This document shows positions 37,027 to 50,128 of a stretch of DNA of 64,000 nucleotides, in pieces (position 1 is the stretch's first letter; each line of letters opens with the position of its first letter). This stretch comes from Onchocerca lupi (lineage: Eukaryota; Nematoda; Chromadorea; Rhabditida; Onchocercidae), in assembly GCA_028564675.1 (NCBI GenBank), contig JAOVVO010000464.1, positions 1 to 64,000 of the forward strand. Direction: 5' to 3'. The translations under genes were made by a program, and so were the position numbers. Below the pieces are notes generated by a model. That model was not told the origin of the DNA. It did no database searches and saw only the letters and a list, made by a program, of their open reading frames with translations.

Positions 37027-38815
37027 TTAAAAATTACATAGTGAACTCGATGAACTTCCTACATATCTATCAAAAAGTTGTGCTTTCTTCCTTTCCAAAA
37101 TAAGATTCTCGATTTCTTTCTGCGACGGCACAACAACATGTTGAATGAATGTTTTCTTCCCATCATCACCTATCAATATAGACTGCTTCGTATCGATATC
37201 TTCCCCGTCTGAATCCTGTAAAAGTTAGCTTATCAAGATTATATAAATGAAAATAGGAAGAGAGCAAACTTAAGAATGAAATTTCGAACTATATTAGGAT
37301 AAAAACTAAATTGGAACAGCTGCGTATAGTTGTTGATGTCTCAACAATACTAAAAATAATACAGAATAATGCTCCAAGATACCGTAAATTTGAAAATAGA
37401 AATTTCAAAGTAAAATATATCGTATCAATGATAATAAATCTAACAAACCTTAGAAAATTATATCAAATAAATTCATATAATCTGCTTTATGCATGGATAA
37501 CTTACATCAACAATTTTGTATATATCGATTTCTTCGAATGCCTTCTTTGCTTTTAATGCATCTTTATTTTCGTCCCAATCCTAGAAAACATTTTGTGAAA
37601 TTTTACATATATATTAAAATGCACGGCAAAGAAACTCGATCGTAAAGTAGGAAAATCTGACTTTTTCGACTTGCAAACGAGCTTTGATTTCAGCATCCAT
37701 TTCCAATGGTACTAATAAACCGTCGTCATCATCCATATAGCCATAATAATCCGCATCCAAAAATTTGATTAATTCCGTGCGATTTTTTCGCGATTCATCG
37801 ATTCCTACTTTTTCGAAAAGTTCTCGAACACCAGGCAAATCTTTTGCAGCTCCAAAATATTTATAACCTTTACTACCGGCTACTTCACGCCCTTCTCGAT
37901 CTAATTCCTTGGGTGCTACCTTTCTATAAAGTAGCAGCGAATTAGCATATGACCATGTCACTTTTGAATAAAATAATTAGGAAAAAACTCCACCTTGAGT
38001 ATTTATTCTTAGAAATACTTTCAGAAAACACAAACATACCTATAATCCTGGCCTCCGAGTTCCTTAATTCTTGTTTCCCAGGCATATTTTACTCGTAGCA
38101 ATTTGTTTATTTCATCATTCAAATCTCGAATTTTAAATTCACCCAAGCCGGGATTTTGTATCAGCGCTATTTTCTTCGCAATTTCCATCGTCACTTGCTT
38201 TCTATATCTTTCTGCATCATCTGTAAAACAAACAAAAAATAAGATTAAGAAATAAAGATATTTACTCAATTGGCAAATTAAACCTACTATCTAAAACATA
38301 ATTACTTACTTAGCGTGTTGCATTCGTTCACATCGTTTGGTCGTTTCGCAACTGGACCTTTCTCTTCTTCTTCCTTCATCCGCCGCCATCGGGCCAAAGC
38401 AGTCATCGCCTTCTCTGCATTTCGAGCCTTAAATATAATCCCATTAATTGGTGATTGATTTAAAAGTTAAAAAATTCTATAAAATGAAAACAGGATGTTT
38501 ACTCGCATCAATTTTCATTAAACATATTCAAAATGATTCTTTCCAGAAGATTGCATTTTAAGAAAATAAAATACATTTAGAAGATGTAAAGAACAAAAAA
38601 TGCTGGTGATAGAATGATAATAAACTAATGTAACATTAAAATGCTAAAGTATCACAATATTCAAATAAAGAAATTAAGACTATCTGATATGGAAACAGTG
38701 CAATACAAAGAATCCGCAAAACAATATTTAAAACAGAAATGCTCAAGATATAACTAAAACTCTTCAACAGAACACCTACCATTATCGAATACGAGCAAGG
38801 TAATCCAGGTACGAC
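37027..38815 (-). CDS. isy-1: Pre-mRNA-splicing factor ISY1
   Basis: ISY1 is an NTC-associated spliceosomal protein of the activated and step-1 spliceosome. Coding exons 38782-38780, 38427-38310, 38220-38040, 37923-37662, 37580-37506 and 37215-37027 join in frame to 275 residues (human 285). Matching blocks are ARNAEKAMTALARW, then IQNPGLGEFKIRDLNDEINK, then RIKELGGQDYRKVAPK, then GYKYFGAAKDLPGVRELFEK, then YYGYMDDDDGLLVPLE and HVVVPSQKEIENLILERKK. The start codon is the last codon of the first exon: transcribed bases 38815-38780 end in ATG, immediately followed by the donor GTAGGT. The TTTTCAG at 38816 is the likely trans-splice acceptor. The acidic stretch before the C-terminal block is shorter than in human. 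Confidence 0.95.
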
Positions 38816-38825
38816 CTGAAAAGTG
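38816..38825 (-). other. Probable trans-splice acceptor for ISY1
   Basis: Read on the - strand, ACTTTTCAG ends at 38816, 33 bases before the ATG. It sits about 1.05 kb downstream of the RBBP4 stop on the same strand. Confidence 0.55.
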
Positions 38826-39864
38826 TTTATTAAATGAATATCTTTCCAAAACACTGTCTATTAAACCAAACGGAATTTAGATGATAATGAGATCAGTCAA
38901 TATAAATTCATTTATTATATAACAAATTCATGATCTACAGTCAGCATGTATCCCATAACTCTAATATATCACTAAATCGACTACATGTCCGAGGAAACAT
39001 CATAAATATGACGGTACATACAGCGACTAGTCAATTTTCTATCATTTATTATAAAGAAACGTTGCATTTGGAACATTAATTTTCTATCCTTTAGTTGAAC
39101 ATTCAAGTGAAATCTGAAAAAGATACTGTTCCTAGAGATTTAGTCAAAACTATTCTAATCAAAAGAAGCATAATTCATCCCCGCCAACATTAAAAAGTAA
39201 TCTTCATTCGCTAGACAATAATATTTCATCAACAACAAAACCAAACTAAAAAAATAAAAACTCTAGGAAAAAATATTAATCGAAGTAATCAACAATCTAC
39301 CACAAGTGCAAATAATAATTGCTTCAATAGTTTTTTAACTCACATCTTTGAACGAGTAAAATATTCAGTAGATCAAATTTTATGCAAAACACATGGTGCA
39401 AAACACAAAAATGTAACCAATTGGAATAAAAACAGCATAGTATTTAAAGAATCAATTCTTAAACAGAAAAACTAATACAACAATGATGATATTCATTCAA
39501 AACTTCCAGAAAATTTCAATCATATCTAGTCCGTTCCTTAGCAAAAATAATCAAATCATTATTGAGGTATTGCCTATCAATCCCAAAGCTCGTTATCATA
39601 TTCCACAATTCATTATCATATTCATTTTGACCATTTATCTTTCAGGAGAACATAAGTTAAAACTGATTTTAAAATGATAGCAAAGAATCAGTGACTATTC
39701 ACAATTTCAGATCTTAGGAAATACCCGAAATTATATCTGAGACGAACAGCTCATATTTTAATTACTCATAAATGATTTCGTAGAATTAAGATGTAAACAA
39801 ACACATTGATAACAAAATAATAACAGAGTGAATGTACAACAATCCTCTATAATTTCCACTTAGT
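38826..39864. other. Spacer between the RBBP4-like gene and ISY1
   Basis: Both flanking genes read leftward, so this is the 3' UTR of the RBBP4-like gene plus the ISY1 promoter, or the intercistronic part of a loose operon. No gene is supported. Confidence 0.5.
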
Positions 39865-41757
39865 TCAACGCTCCATTTGATCAGTTTGAGTGTCGGTATC
39901 TTCTTCATTATAAATATTATCGGCCATCTGCCATATCTGCATAATATTATCCTCTGATACAGAGCATACAACCCAAGGTTCGTTGGGATTCCAGGAAAAA
40001 TCTGAGATCTGAAAAAAAAAAATTTACTTCAAAAAAATATGAAAAGAAATGAAACACGTGTTACTGGGCTATTGGTAAACTGAATATATCATTAAGTTAT
40101 TGTAAATGCATTATCAAAACGTCACTTATCCAACAACTTTCAAATTAATTTTTTGCTGCATGACTCGAAGTAATGCCGCATACGAAATAATGAAATTGCA
40201 CTTATTTCTAATTATGAAAATGACCTTAACTGACTGCTAATTATAAATGCTTCGCAATGGCACATTTCATTGAAACAGCGCCAGATAAGCTTTAAGCATC
40301 GCACAACAATGATAATTAAGAAGCTTTCAAAACTACGATAACTTTCCAACAATAACGAAAACTGAGAAGAGATTTTAAATTAATAATTATACATAAATTT
40401 AGGAAAAGTAAGAAACTAGCTTAATGAACATATATTAAATACCTTAGCTGTATGTCCACCATGTATAAAAAGCAACTCTGCAGGACCATCCTCAGCATCC
40501 TCTGGTGATTGCTCTTCACCTATTTTACTCAAATCCCAAACATGAAGTCGTCGATCTGTACCGGAGGATGCAAGAATCGTTTCATTGTGTGGTGACCACT
40601 GGACTTGGAAAATTTCATCCTTATGCGATTCGAATGAATGCAATTTCAATTTCAGATTTCGCAAATCCCATAAAGCTACTGTCTGAAAAACAAAAAATTA
40701 ACAATACATACTGATGTAAAAACAATATCATTGATGTCATTCGGAGGAACAAAATGTATTATTAGCAGAATGAAGTTAAAATAAATAATTAGTCTTAATT
40801 TTTAAAATATTCCTTCAATGTTTTATGAAATATGCCTATTCTTTAAATCGAACTAAAGCAAAAGAACAGATTAAAAGAAGCAGAACCTTGTCAGCTGAAC
40901 CAGTAGCCAATATAAATTCCGAATATGGATTGAAGGACAAGCAGTTTACTTCAGCCGAATGGGCATCAACAGTGTGATTTGGTTTATTCGCACTGTTTGT
41001 ACGGGTATCCCAAATCATCAACTTACGATCATCACCTACTGAACCAAACACCGCTTCGTGCAGCACATGCCAGGCAACATCCTCGACAACCGCATTATGT
41101 CCGTTGAAAATCTACAAGTATAGTAAATTACAATTTTGTCTTTTTTCCCAGTTGAATTTCGTTGCAGCACAAAAAAAAAAAAAATAATTTCAAAAAATAT
41201 GTTTCCACATACGATATCGCTAACACATAAAGGAAAAATTTAATAATTTAGAGAAAAAACAAAAAATTAATTGTATAGAAGTATTCAACTTTCTCCTTTC
41301 CTAAAATAACGGATATAACCGGGAATTCTCGAACTCAAGATTCTAATAACTACGCAGCCCGAAAACAATGATTATGGTTAAAAACTTTCACTGATGCTTA
41401 ATTACAAAAATTCTTCACCGTTTTTGCGTCAAGAAAGCTCGATTGAGCAGTCGCTGCTTGCACATCCCATAAGCAAACAGTCATATCATCCGAAGCAGAA
41501 AGCAAATGACCAGGCAAGTTTGGATTCCACGATAATCCATAACCTCAAAAGAAATGCTTCATGCTAAATGAAATGAGACCAAAAAAAACGGAACAAGAGT
41601 TAAAATAAATTTAAAAAAGAGTGATATAAAGATAAACACGATACCTTCTTTTGTATGGCCACGTAAACGTAATTGTGGCTTGCAAACATTATCAGCAGGA
41701 TTCGGAACAGATGGATGTTTTGTATAATCGAAAATAAAGACCTGAACAATATTATTC

Positions 41758-41790
<33 letters not shown>

Positions 41791-42657
41791 AAAACTATCA
41801 ATGTAAATCAAATGATTTGTTATCTTTATAGACAAGCTTAACTAATAACATAACAGCAAAATATTAACAGTGTGCAAAAAATATTTCTTTTAAACAAAAA
41901 AGCAACAAAAACGGTGAAAAAATTACCTCGCTGTTTGGTGATTTCGTTGCTAGCAAAACTGGATTCTGTGGCATGTAACGTGCACGATTTACCTCGCCTT
42001 CATGATTCATTTTAATTTCAACATCAATTTTCCCCGTTATCGAACCAAAACCCCCAAATTCTACAATAATTTAAATACAAAGAACTCATTTTAAGCGGCA
42101 CTCCCATAATTCCTGAAATTTCTAATTCAACTAAAAAAATGTTCGAGAAGAAATACCGCCTTTTTCGGTGTCATATTTCGAAGCATCAAACTGTGCATCA
42201 TCAGTAGGCAGCAATAGTTTTGCTATAACCAAATGATTCTGTTCATCCGAAGTATGGGTACCCAAAATGAGGCGATGAGTTGTGTAATCGCTTCCTTCCA
42301 GTCTATCAAATAGTAATTACAAACTCGACTATCAGAAAAAAAGTGATATTGTGAAATTTTCCACATCGAAAAAAAAAATTAAGAGAAATCGTACCTTTGT
42401 ACATCGGGGAGCCACTGCACTGTCAAACTTGGCCATTCAAGCGCATGTGTCATCACCTTAAAAGATTCCATAATTTCTTACCTAATTTTTATCCTTGTAT
42501 ATTATAAGAGTCTCCAATCACTTCAATAAATTTCTAGGAAGAATTGGGACGAAAAGGAACTCAAAAATTCTACCATATCGTAGAGGAAGGGTGTATTTTT
42601 CTTCCATATTTTGTATTCTTCATTGATAAGACGCTCCTCGTAACCTTCTTCAGTCAT
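39865..42657 (-). CDS. lin-53: Histone-binding WD40 protein RBBP4/7 (LIN-53/RBA-1 family)
   Basis: RBBP4/7 is a histone H3-H4 chaperone subunit shared by CAF-1, NuRD, PRC2 and the DREAM/synMuv-B complex. Exons 42657-42574, 42456-42395, 42302-42157, 42060-41927, 41741-41645, 41543-41419, 41111-40887, 40682-40443 and 40008-39865 join without a phase error to 418 residues. The N-terminal helix YEERLINEEYKIWKKNTPFL, the insert LEWPSLTVQWLPDV and the seven-blade propeller are near-identical to metazoan RBBP4. Examples are LILGTHTSDEQNHLVIA, NHEGEVNRARYMPQNP, GHTKEGYGLSWNPNL, VDAHSAEVNCLSFNPYSEF and ISDFSWNPNEPWVVCSVSED. The C-terminus ends TDTQTDQMER. The ATG directly follows an AACAG acceptor, so trans-splicing there is likely. 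It could be a LIN-53 or RBA-1 orthologue; the symbol is by similarity. Confidence 0.95.
41758..41790. repeat. A-rich run in an RBBP4 intron
   Basis: An A run interrupted by single G bases directly follows the coding exon 41741-41645 on the + strand; in the transcript it forms the T-rich tract ahead of that exon's acceptor. Confidence 0.8.
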
Positions 42658-45021
42658 CTGTTCACACTTTTCGTGAAAATAATGTCCTGAGATTTTCTAG
42701 TCACTTTGTCACATAATAATCAAATATCAAGACAATGCTACACTTACAGCGAAATGGTTTATCGTAGAAAATGAAATAAAAACAGAACGAAAAGAGAGAA
42801 AAGGATTCTTAAGATAATAAATTGGTCTGCAAACATGGCAAAACATACAGAATGGATATTAGTCCAAAATAAAAGATTGCAAAAGTCTCATAAATTGTTT
42901 GTCACTAAATAATAATAATATATGAAGCAAAAAGAGATTGGCAGAGACCAGATTCGGGAATCTAAAGATTAAAATTTTGAGACTTGCGCATAACAATTCA
43001 AAACGTCTGTTAAATCATAGAGCAAATCTGATTCGTTCATGCATTGAAAAAGAAACTCCATCTTTCATAAAGCTTGTTGAAAATTTAATCGGTTGTTAAA
43101 ATCCCTTAGATTGCCTCTATAAGAAGCGTTTTGTTCACAGTAAGTATCTCTAGTCACGTTGTTTTTTTATTATTTCTTTAACACCATTTCTTTCAATAAT
43201 ATACCAAAAGAAGATATGATACAAGTTCCCAAGAAATTTGACCCAAATAATTATAGTTTCGTTGTTACTGTAACACAATTTATTTTATAATAGTTTGATT
43301 AAAAACAGAGAGACCGTTGCATAGCACGGAACGATATAATCGGAAAGCTTTAATCAAATCACGACTATATGTTCTCTAGTAAGTATTAAAATTAAATAAA
43401 TTCGAATTATTGGAAATAATTACAAGTACTCTTGACCGATGACTGGAGAACTAAAATAGACAGTTTGATGGTTGATGTTAAACTTATCAAACATATGATC
43501 ATACCTTACTATGAAGTAAATGAGATATGATGAAAATAAAGAATTAATGGCTATTGATACGACCACAATATAGACGGATAATTATACAAAAATAGAGCAA
43601 AAATATTCAGACTTATGCGAAAAAAAGTAAGTAAATATGCGAATGGAAAACAATCGTGCAGAATAAATATAATTACGCGGAAGTAATTAGAGCCGGAAAA
43701 GAGCAAATTAAAGTCATTTTATAATACTTACGACATTATAATCAGTCCTTTAGCAAGTCAACATGATATTAAAGTAAGGAAAGTATCATTAATAGACGTG
43801 AAAATGACATACGCAAAGAAATCTGACGCATATAATACAAACGTACGCTAAAAATCCCATACGTGACTGAATAACTTAAAGTGCCGCTCTGTCACAAGCA
43901 ACTGCACCAGTAACCAACCACCCCAATCCCGCACCGTCCGCCCATTGATGTTCATCAGTCCCGCCAAAAGCAAAGAATATATTTTCGAAATCACCAAACT
44001 TCATGCAATCAATAAATACACAAACGAGCGATATTAGGTCGATGTGAAATCTCTACATCCCACGATTAAATTAAAGCATTTGAAAAAATGTCCCATCAAG
44101 TGGCTTGTTAAGTGACGTCATCGTAAGGTTTTCATTAATTGTATGCATAATATGGAACCGAGTACCGTGATAGGTCGGATGGTATGGTGAGCGAACTGTC
44201 TAATCACAAAGCTAGCTTTTCGAGCCTGAGATAATGCTTATCAGTGTTCTTATCATATCTCCTGATCTGTTATTTTTGGTACTAGCTCGATCCGACTACG
44301 CGTTGCCACGGAGTTCCAAACTGTTGCTATTGCTGTGTTGATGCAAGAACTCCGAACTTAAGCTTGTGACTCTAGCTCCAAATCTTGCCCTTTCAAATCC
44401 TTTCAAGGCTCATACACCTCACCTAATCTCCATTGTGGCGCTTCTTAATTGGTTGGCCTCACTTTGTTTATTTGTGAATTGGAGTGTTTTCGGGATAAAT
44501 ATGTTTATCCTTTTGGCGGTAAACATGTTTATCGCCCGTTTGAACAATGTCGCACTCCTTGTTTACAGTACTTGTCGTGGCGTTATTTCCACTGGAGGTC
44601 CCTCTTGTCACAGATGTGACAGGTAAAAAATAGGTATATCTACATAAAAACAAACACCTATTCTACTGCAACGTTGTATTAAAAGTAACGACGAACACTT
44701 ACATCTTCATTTATATAGATTTACCCAATCGTAATACTTATCTGACTGATGTCCTATGAATTAAGCTGGGTATTCATGATGATATTATCGAACTAACAAG
44801 TAATGAAATGCTCACTTGTTGAAAAAAAATTTTTTCTCTATTTATTCTGTGGAGAAATTAATTGCAACCTCTTTAAAAATTTAAATATAAGAAAATTATG
44901 CCTCCAGCTCCGCATGTTTAATTGGATTGTTTCACAGTAAGACTCGATAATATCAGAAATCAGCAGTTTTATGACAAATTTATTTATTCACGAAAGATGA
45001 CAGCTTATTTGATCAAAATTG
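42658..45021. other. Intergenic region between the RBBP4 and GT92 genes
   Basis: Both genes read leftward; the region holds the RBBP4 promoter on the left and the GT92 3' UTR on the right. The segment about 44280-44640 is less A+T rich than its surroundings and contains two adjacent near-palindromes (listed separately). An 86-codon + strand frame there (44366-44626) has no family match I recognise. No gene is called. Confidence 0.5.
44493..44536. repeat. Two adjacent near-palindromes with a TAAACATGTTTA core
   Basis: The first, 44493-44510, reads GGATAAATATGTTTATCC. Four T bases follow, and then 44515-44536 starts GGCGGTAAACATG and closes TTTATCGCC. Each is self-complementary except for one mismatched pair. 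The shared core resembles two inverted forkhead half-sites (GTAAACA facing TGTTTAT). It could be a paired protein-binding site or the terminus of a degenerate element. Confidence 0.7.
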
Positions 45022-48000
45022 TTATACAAAAATTTTTCTCAATGCCACATCACAGTTTCGAAGCAAGATTTTTCCGTAACGTGAAGATATTGTATTAACT
45101 GGATATGTTTGAGTATCCGTATATTTCACATAATGATGCAATACGGCTTTGCTACTTTGCAGTTTCAGCGTCAGATAATGATCTTGAATTACTCGACTGG
45201 TATGATGAATACCCTGAAAACTTGGAAAGGGGTAGAAACAAAATAGAATTAGAAATGTTTTATTTTCGCTTCATATTTTTAATGAATACAAAAGTGAATG
45301 AAAAAAAAATCCCTTGAATTGACATCACAATAAATTCACAATAACTTCTATTCTGCAAATCATATAATAAGTTTGCATCTAGCAACTATATGAATACAAA
45401 AGGACGAAAACTTAATCTTGCCCATAAAATGTATTACTATTTTTTTGTAAGTCTAGAAAATGAATGATTCAATAGAAATAACTGAAATAACAAGTAGCTT
45501 GTTCCATCAAGGCCAAAAAAATTTCATGTTTTTAAAATATATTATCGAATGATTGGTTCATATTTGAAACGAATTATTGATCGGTTTCTTCGAAAATCAC
45601 TAACATGTGTATTTTGAAAGATGTGTAAATAAATATTTATGGTAATGAAACTATCCGCCATTTGAACCACTTACTTGCTCAAAAACCATTCTAGGCTGCA
45701 GGACACACTTTGTGAATTCCTTGTCCAAACGTTCACTTCTAGCTTGGATGCTATTGATAAGGGATGGATAATTGGGACTATAATTGTTAAATATTAAAAC
45801 TCAATATAATTTTCATGACTCATAAAATAAGCTTTGAGTGCATTTAATTTTGTTTGTTTTATTTAAATATGTTTGCAAGATAATTTGAAAAACTGAGGCA
45901 ATGTCAAAGTAAAAAAGAAAAAAGAGCAAAACTTACTCATAATGAATATACATCGTTGCTATTTGATAACTTGCAATAGAAGCATTAAAAATATTCTGAA
46001 AGAGCGAAGTAAGGTCAATGTTCCGGACCGGAATAATAATTTCATCCCAATCTTGAAAAGCAACAAACTTTGCTCGCCCAATATTCCTGGAATGAGTAAC
46101 AAAAATGAATAAGTACAGTATTTTTAGGCGTTCCAATTAAATTCCATGCCTGAAAGATACTTTATTCAATGCAGAAAATATATTTTAACGTAAATTTTTT
46201 CAAAATATATTTTAACATTGACAGCCGAAACATCAGCGTGCCAGAAATGAAAAGCTAAACGGCCCAATACATGCGATTTTGAATCTGCTATACTCAGCCA
46301 AGAAAAGAAAAACATCACACCGTTTCGTCCCATTAAAATCTTCTGCAGGAAAAATGGGAATTTAGTACAAATATGTTCAGTAATAAAAGTCCTGTGTTGC
46401 AGAAAATTATCTCCCATCACTCACCACTTTCGATGAATAAAAATGAATGTCACGATGTGATATCTAATTCCCATCTGTTTTCGATTTCCCAGCGCTTTTC
46501 CAATAGTAAACAAGTGCAATTAAGTCGCAAACCTAATGTAATTCTCTGTTCAAATTTCCCAGCTTTGTTTCAACTGTAAAAAATCGTGGAATCATGTAAA
46601 TGTTCCGGTCTTATGATCACGCCTTTGTGTCATGTGTAGAATACCGTAAATAACGCCACTATAAAAGGATATGTCGTCTTCCATAACACAACCTGTGACT
46701 TGCACAACTCTTCAACTCGGTTTTAACGGATGGTTCTGCTCATTACTTTTCTATTAATGCCCTAACCCAATAGTCGTTTGATAGTCCCCCTCCTATGTTT
46801 GGATCTATAATATCGGAATAGTGTCCACATCCGGTCCATCAATAAAACTTTCTGACAAGTAATTTATTATTCAGGGCGACATCTTCTGATAAATATATGC
46901 AATTAGAAAATTTATTCTCGCATACTATGTAATGTTGTGAATTTGTATTGATTCATACTGATATTAGTTAAAAAATCGAAAATTATATTTAAAAAATAAA
47001 TACTATAGTTTTGAAATAGAATTCATTCATATATTAATCTTAATGTTTACCTATACAAGCAGTCATTGATAAAAACAAGTTGTGCATGATTCCATACATC
47101 TACTGCTGGTAACTCGAAATCAACCACATCCAAAATACTAAAAGAAAATCGAATCTTTCCTTATGCTTGAAACGAAATCTTCATGATGCAATGTGATTAA
47201 ATCTATTTAAAACTTGAGCTTCTTAGCATGAGAAAAATCTGCAATTATTGTCAGAACGCTTAGTTAATTGTTTAGCGTAATTTATTTTCTGCTGTCAACC
47301 TAGTAATATGTCAAATATGATCATGTAATGATGTTTCGAAAGATGCTAAAAAACTATTCGATTGATCGGTTTATTTCGATCACTAATCACTGCCATTTTA
47401 CTTAATTAATCAACTGTTAATACTTCTAGCTTCTTTGAAACATTTGACAAATGCGTCTTGTTTCCATGATACTTTTAAAGACTAATATTTTCATCATTAC
47501 ACGTTAAGATGATGAATGGATAGATCAAATAAAGCTGTTAAAATCGAAAAATGAAGGAAACTGCAACATTATATCTCATGTTCAGGATATTTCCGGAGAG
47601 GATTGTCCTTCAGATAATGATGATCCGGAAAAAAGCAAAACCTTTCTGCTTCGTAATAGTTCAGAACTTTCTGAACATCACTGAATAAATTTCGCTTTGT
47701 AGTATAAGCAGTAATTTGCTGCACTCCCAATAATTTATACATTTCGATCATTTCAACAATATATTTGGCATTGTAGAAATGTCCATAAAGAAATGGTAGG
47801 CAAATGGTATAGTTGTAAGTGAAAGCTGCCAATGAATTTTCAGAGCCGGCAGTGATATAATACGTTGGAACAATGTCTAACTTGTTGTTTCCATCCGTTA
47901 ATGTAATTTTAACAGTTGTAATTATAATTCGTTCCGGAATTCGACAATTTAAGATGTATGCTCCATACAAACGTCCATGATTTTCAGCCATTGCATAAAT

Positions 48001-48297
48001 TTGTGCACGAGTTTGTTGATTTTTGAACACACAGTAATATTTATAATACCTGAATCGCATTATTGCTATAATCCGGAAAAATGGGAAGCCCATGTTACCG
48101 TTTCGTGTATCCACAAATGATGAAAAAATGAGCAAATTATCAGTAAGTTTAGAAAATCGAGGCTTTGGATGAGTATTTCTGATGAATTTAGCTTCTAAAC
48201 GAACGTCACGTGAGATCATGAAGAAATCGTATAATTTTAAGCAAACGAGAAGAAATACAGTAATAAGAATAAGTTGTAGTTTGCCCAACAAACGCAT
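45022..48297 (-). CDS. Glycosyltransferase family 92 (DUF23) type II membrane protein
   Basis: GT92 enzymes in nematodes are Golgi galactosyltransferases; C. elegans GALT-1 adds beta-1,4-galactose to core fucose of N-glycans. Exons 48297-47642, 47137-47051, 46086-45937, 45777-45675 and 45213-45022 join in frame to 395 residues. A short cytosolic start (MRLLGK) is followed by one membrane anchor (LQLILITVFLLVCLKLYDFF), as in type II Golgi enzymes. Family blocks are FLYGHFYNAKYIVEMIEMYK, then LVFINDCLYR, then KFVAFQDWDEIIIPV (the DxD-type nucleotide-sugar site, DWDE), then AVLHHYVKYT with the conserved His-rich end. The first exon reads through its donor (AG then GTTTTG) into a short open tail; splicing there restores phase with the next exon. 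The substrate is unknown. Confidence 0.88.
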
Positions 48298-50128
48298 AAT
48301 GGGAAAATAGATGACGACGCATGCTATTTCAATTCACTGCTAAATGATGTATTTCACATTTGAAAAAAAAAAATTTTTTTTGTCTACTTCCCATCTCCGA
48401 ACAGATGTAAACAAATGATCGTGAAGCGAATTTGATACTGCCAATAAACACCATTAGGTGCGAAATATCCATTTCCCAAAGTTATTTGTTTATTTGTAAA
48501 ACGAAACAAATTCGTTTCATTTTGAAGGAAAAATCTATTAATGTGTCATGTGTCAGCTTTTGTTGTTGTGATATAACAGTGGGTTAGGAAAAAAGCAAAA
48601 GTGATACAAACAGAAGTAATACGTGAAGATTAGAGATAAACACGTGGATATAAAGTGCATTCGTTAAATAGAAAATGTTCAAGAAAAATACTTATTGCAA
48701 ATATAGTAGCAATTTATTATTTTTTACTGGATCAGGTTCATTTGAATTCTCCGACTGTCGATATTTGACGTAAGATTTAGAGAACACACTTTTTGTTATA
48801 CGAAGCGTACAGCACGCTTCATACTGTATGCTTCATATAACGAGCAAAATACAATATGCGCCGTACTGCATTTTTTTAAAACGTTTTTTCCGTCTTTTAT
48901 TCTACGGCCAACGTTTCATTATAATTGCGTTATTATCGTTTTAGGCTCATTATAATCATTATGTCGATGATTGATTAGTATTGATAAATTCTACCTGTGA
49001 TTCTTACGATATTTTATTAATATTATCTGTCTTCTTTGAAAAAGGAAATCGATGATTAAACTAATAATTTATTTCGAATTAATTTTTAATAGCATCATTG
49101 CTTTTCTTTTTAAGAAGCAACAATATAAATTGTTGGATTTTTTGGTATTGTTGAGGAAATTTTTTTAAATAAAAGGAAAGCTAATTTATAGAATGGATCA
49201 GCAGTGATTGTAATGATTGCAGTGTGAGATATAAAGTGCAAAATGTATTGCAATGACAAATTGAATTGATTTCAAGTTGATAGCGATATCATATTCGAGC
49301 AGGATGATCAGAAACTGCTAAAGAAGGGAAAATATAGAAATTGAAAATACAAAATTTATATATATGCAAAAGTTCTATCTTACGATATCAATTTTAAAAC
49401 GATGAATTCAAAAAATTTTTTTTCATTCAAAAATTTTTTTCAACAATTATGTTACGATTATTTTCATATCTATTTAATGTTCTCTTTTCTAAATATTGTT
49501 TTTATTTACTGAATGCAATCTATATCTATTTTGTCATTTCACGCTTATTCATTTTGAATCTTCACGTACGTGTTCTTCCAATTATCATGTTTATATAGTA
49601 TCCATGAATTGCTTCAAGTGATGTGGAAATATGGCTAGCAATGGAAATTTGGACAGAAAAAGATTCAGTATGCAAATTATATGATTGTAAAATACTTAAT
49701 AACTTGTGATGAACAGTGTCAAATCATTCCTACAGTAACCATCCGTTATCATTTCTCCGATAATTACTCATTACCATTTCTACAATAATCGTCCATTTAA
49801 CAAAAATTAACATTACTTCTAATGCAAACAGTCCGTTAGTATAGTAAAATATTGGTTAAGATATGTTATTAGGGAGTGAAGTATTGCATTCTTAACTAAA
49901 ATCATTACTATTTATCAAACAATTGACCAGAAAATAATATTTCAGTTCATTTTCATTACTTTATTTAGAAACGTGTTAACTGTAACGTTAACGAATGAAG
50001 ATGATAGTCGTACCAAGATTGATTCAATGAATATTCTGCTTCCTAATTTTGAAATCTTCGTTATTGCTATCGATAATTTATGGTAAACACGTGAGTATTT
50101 ATAAAAATACAAAACGAAAGATCGATAT
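48298..50128. other. Spacer between the GT92 gene and the CDKL kinase gene
   Basis: It holds the GT92 promoter on the left and the kinase 3' UTR on the right. An imperfect inverted repeat at 48794-48840 is the only structure noted. No gene is supported. Confidence 0.5.
48794..48840. repeat. 18-base imperfect inverted repeat upstream of the GT92 gene
   Basis: The arms 48794-48811 (GTTATACGAAGCGTACAG) and 48823-48840 (CTGTATGCTTCATATAAC) pair at 16 of 18 positions, and the two mismatches would be G-U pairs in RNA. An 11-base spacer (CACGCTTCATA) carries a further partial copy of the CGCTTCATA motif. Confidence 0.75.

Noticed and set aside
44366..44626. 86-codon hydrophobic + strand frame in the compositional island
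   Set aside because: No family match, no upstream acceptor, and it runs through the palindromes; more likely element or regulatory DNA.
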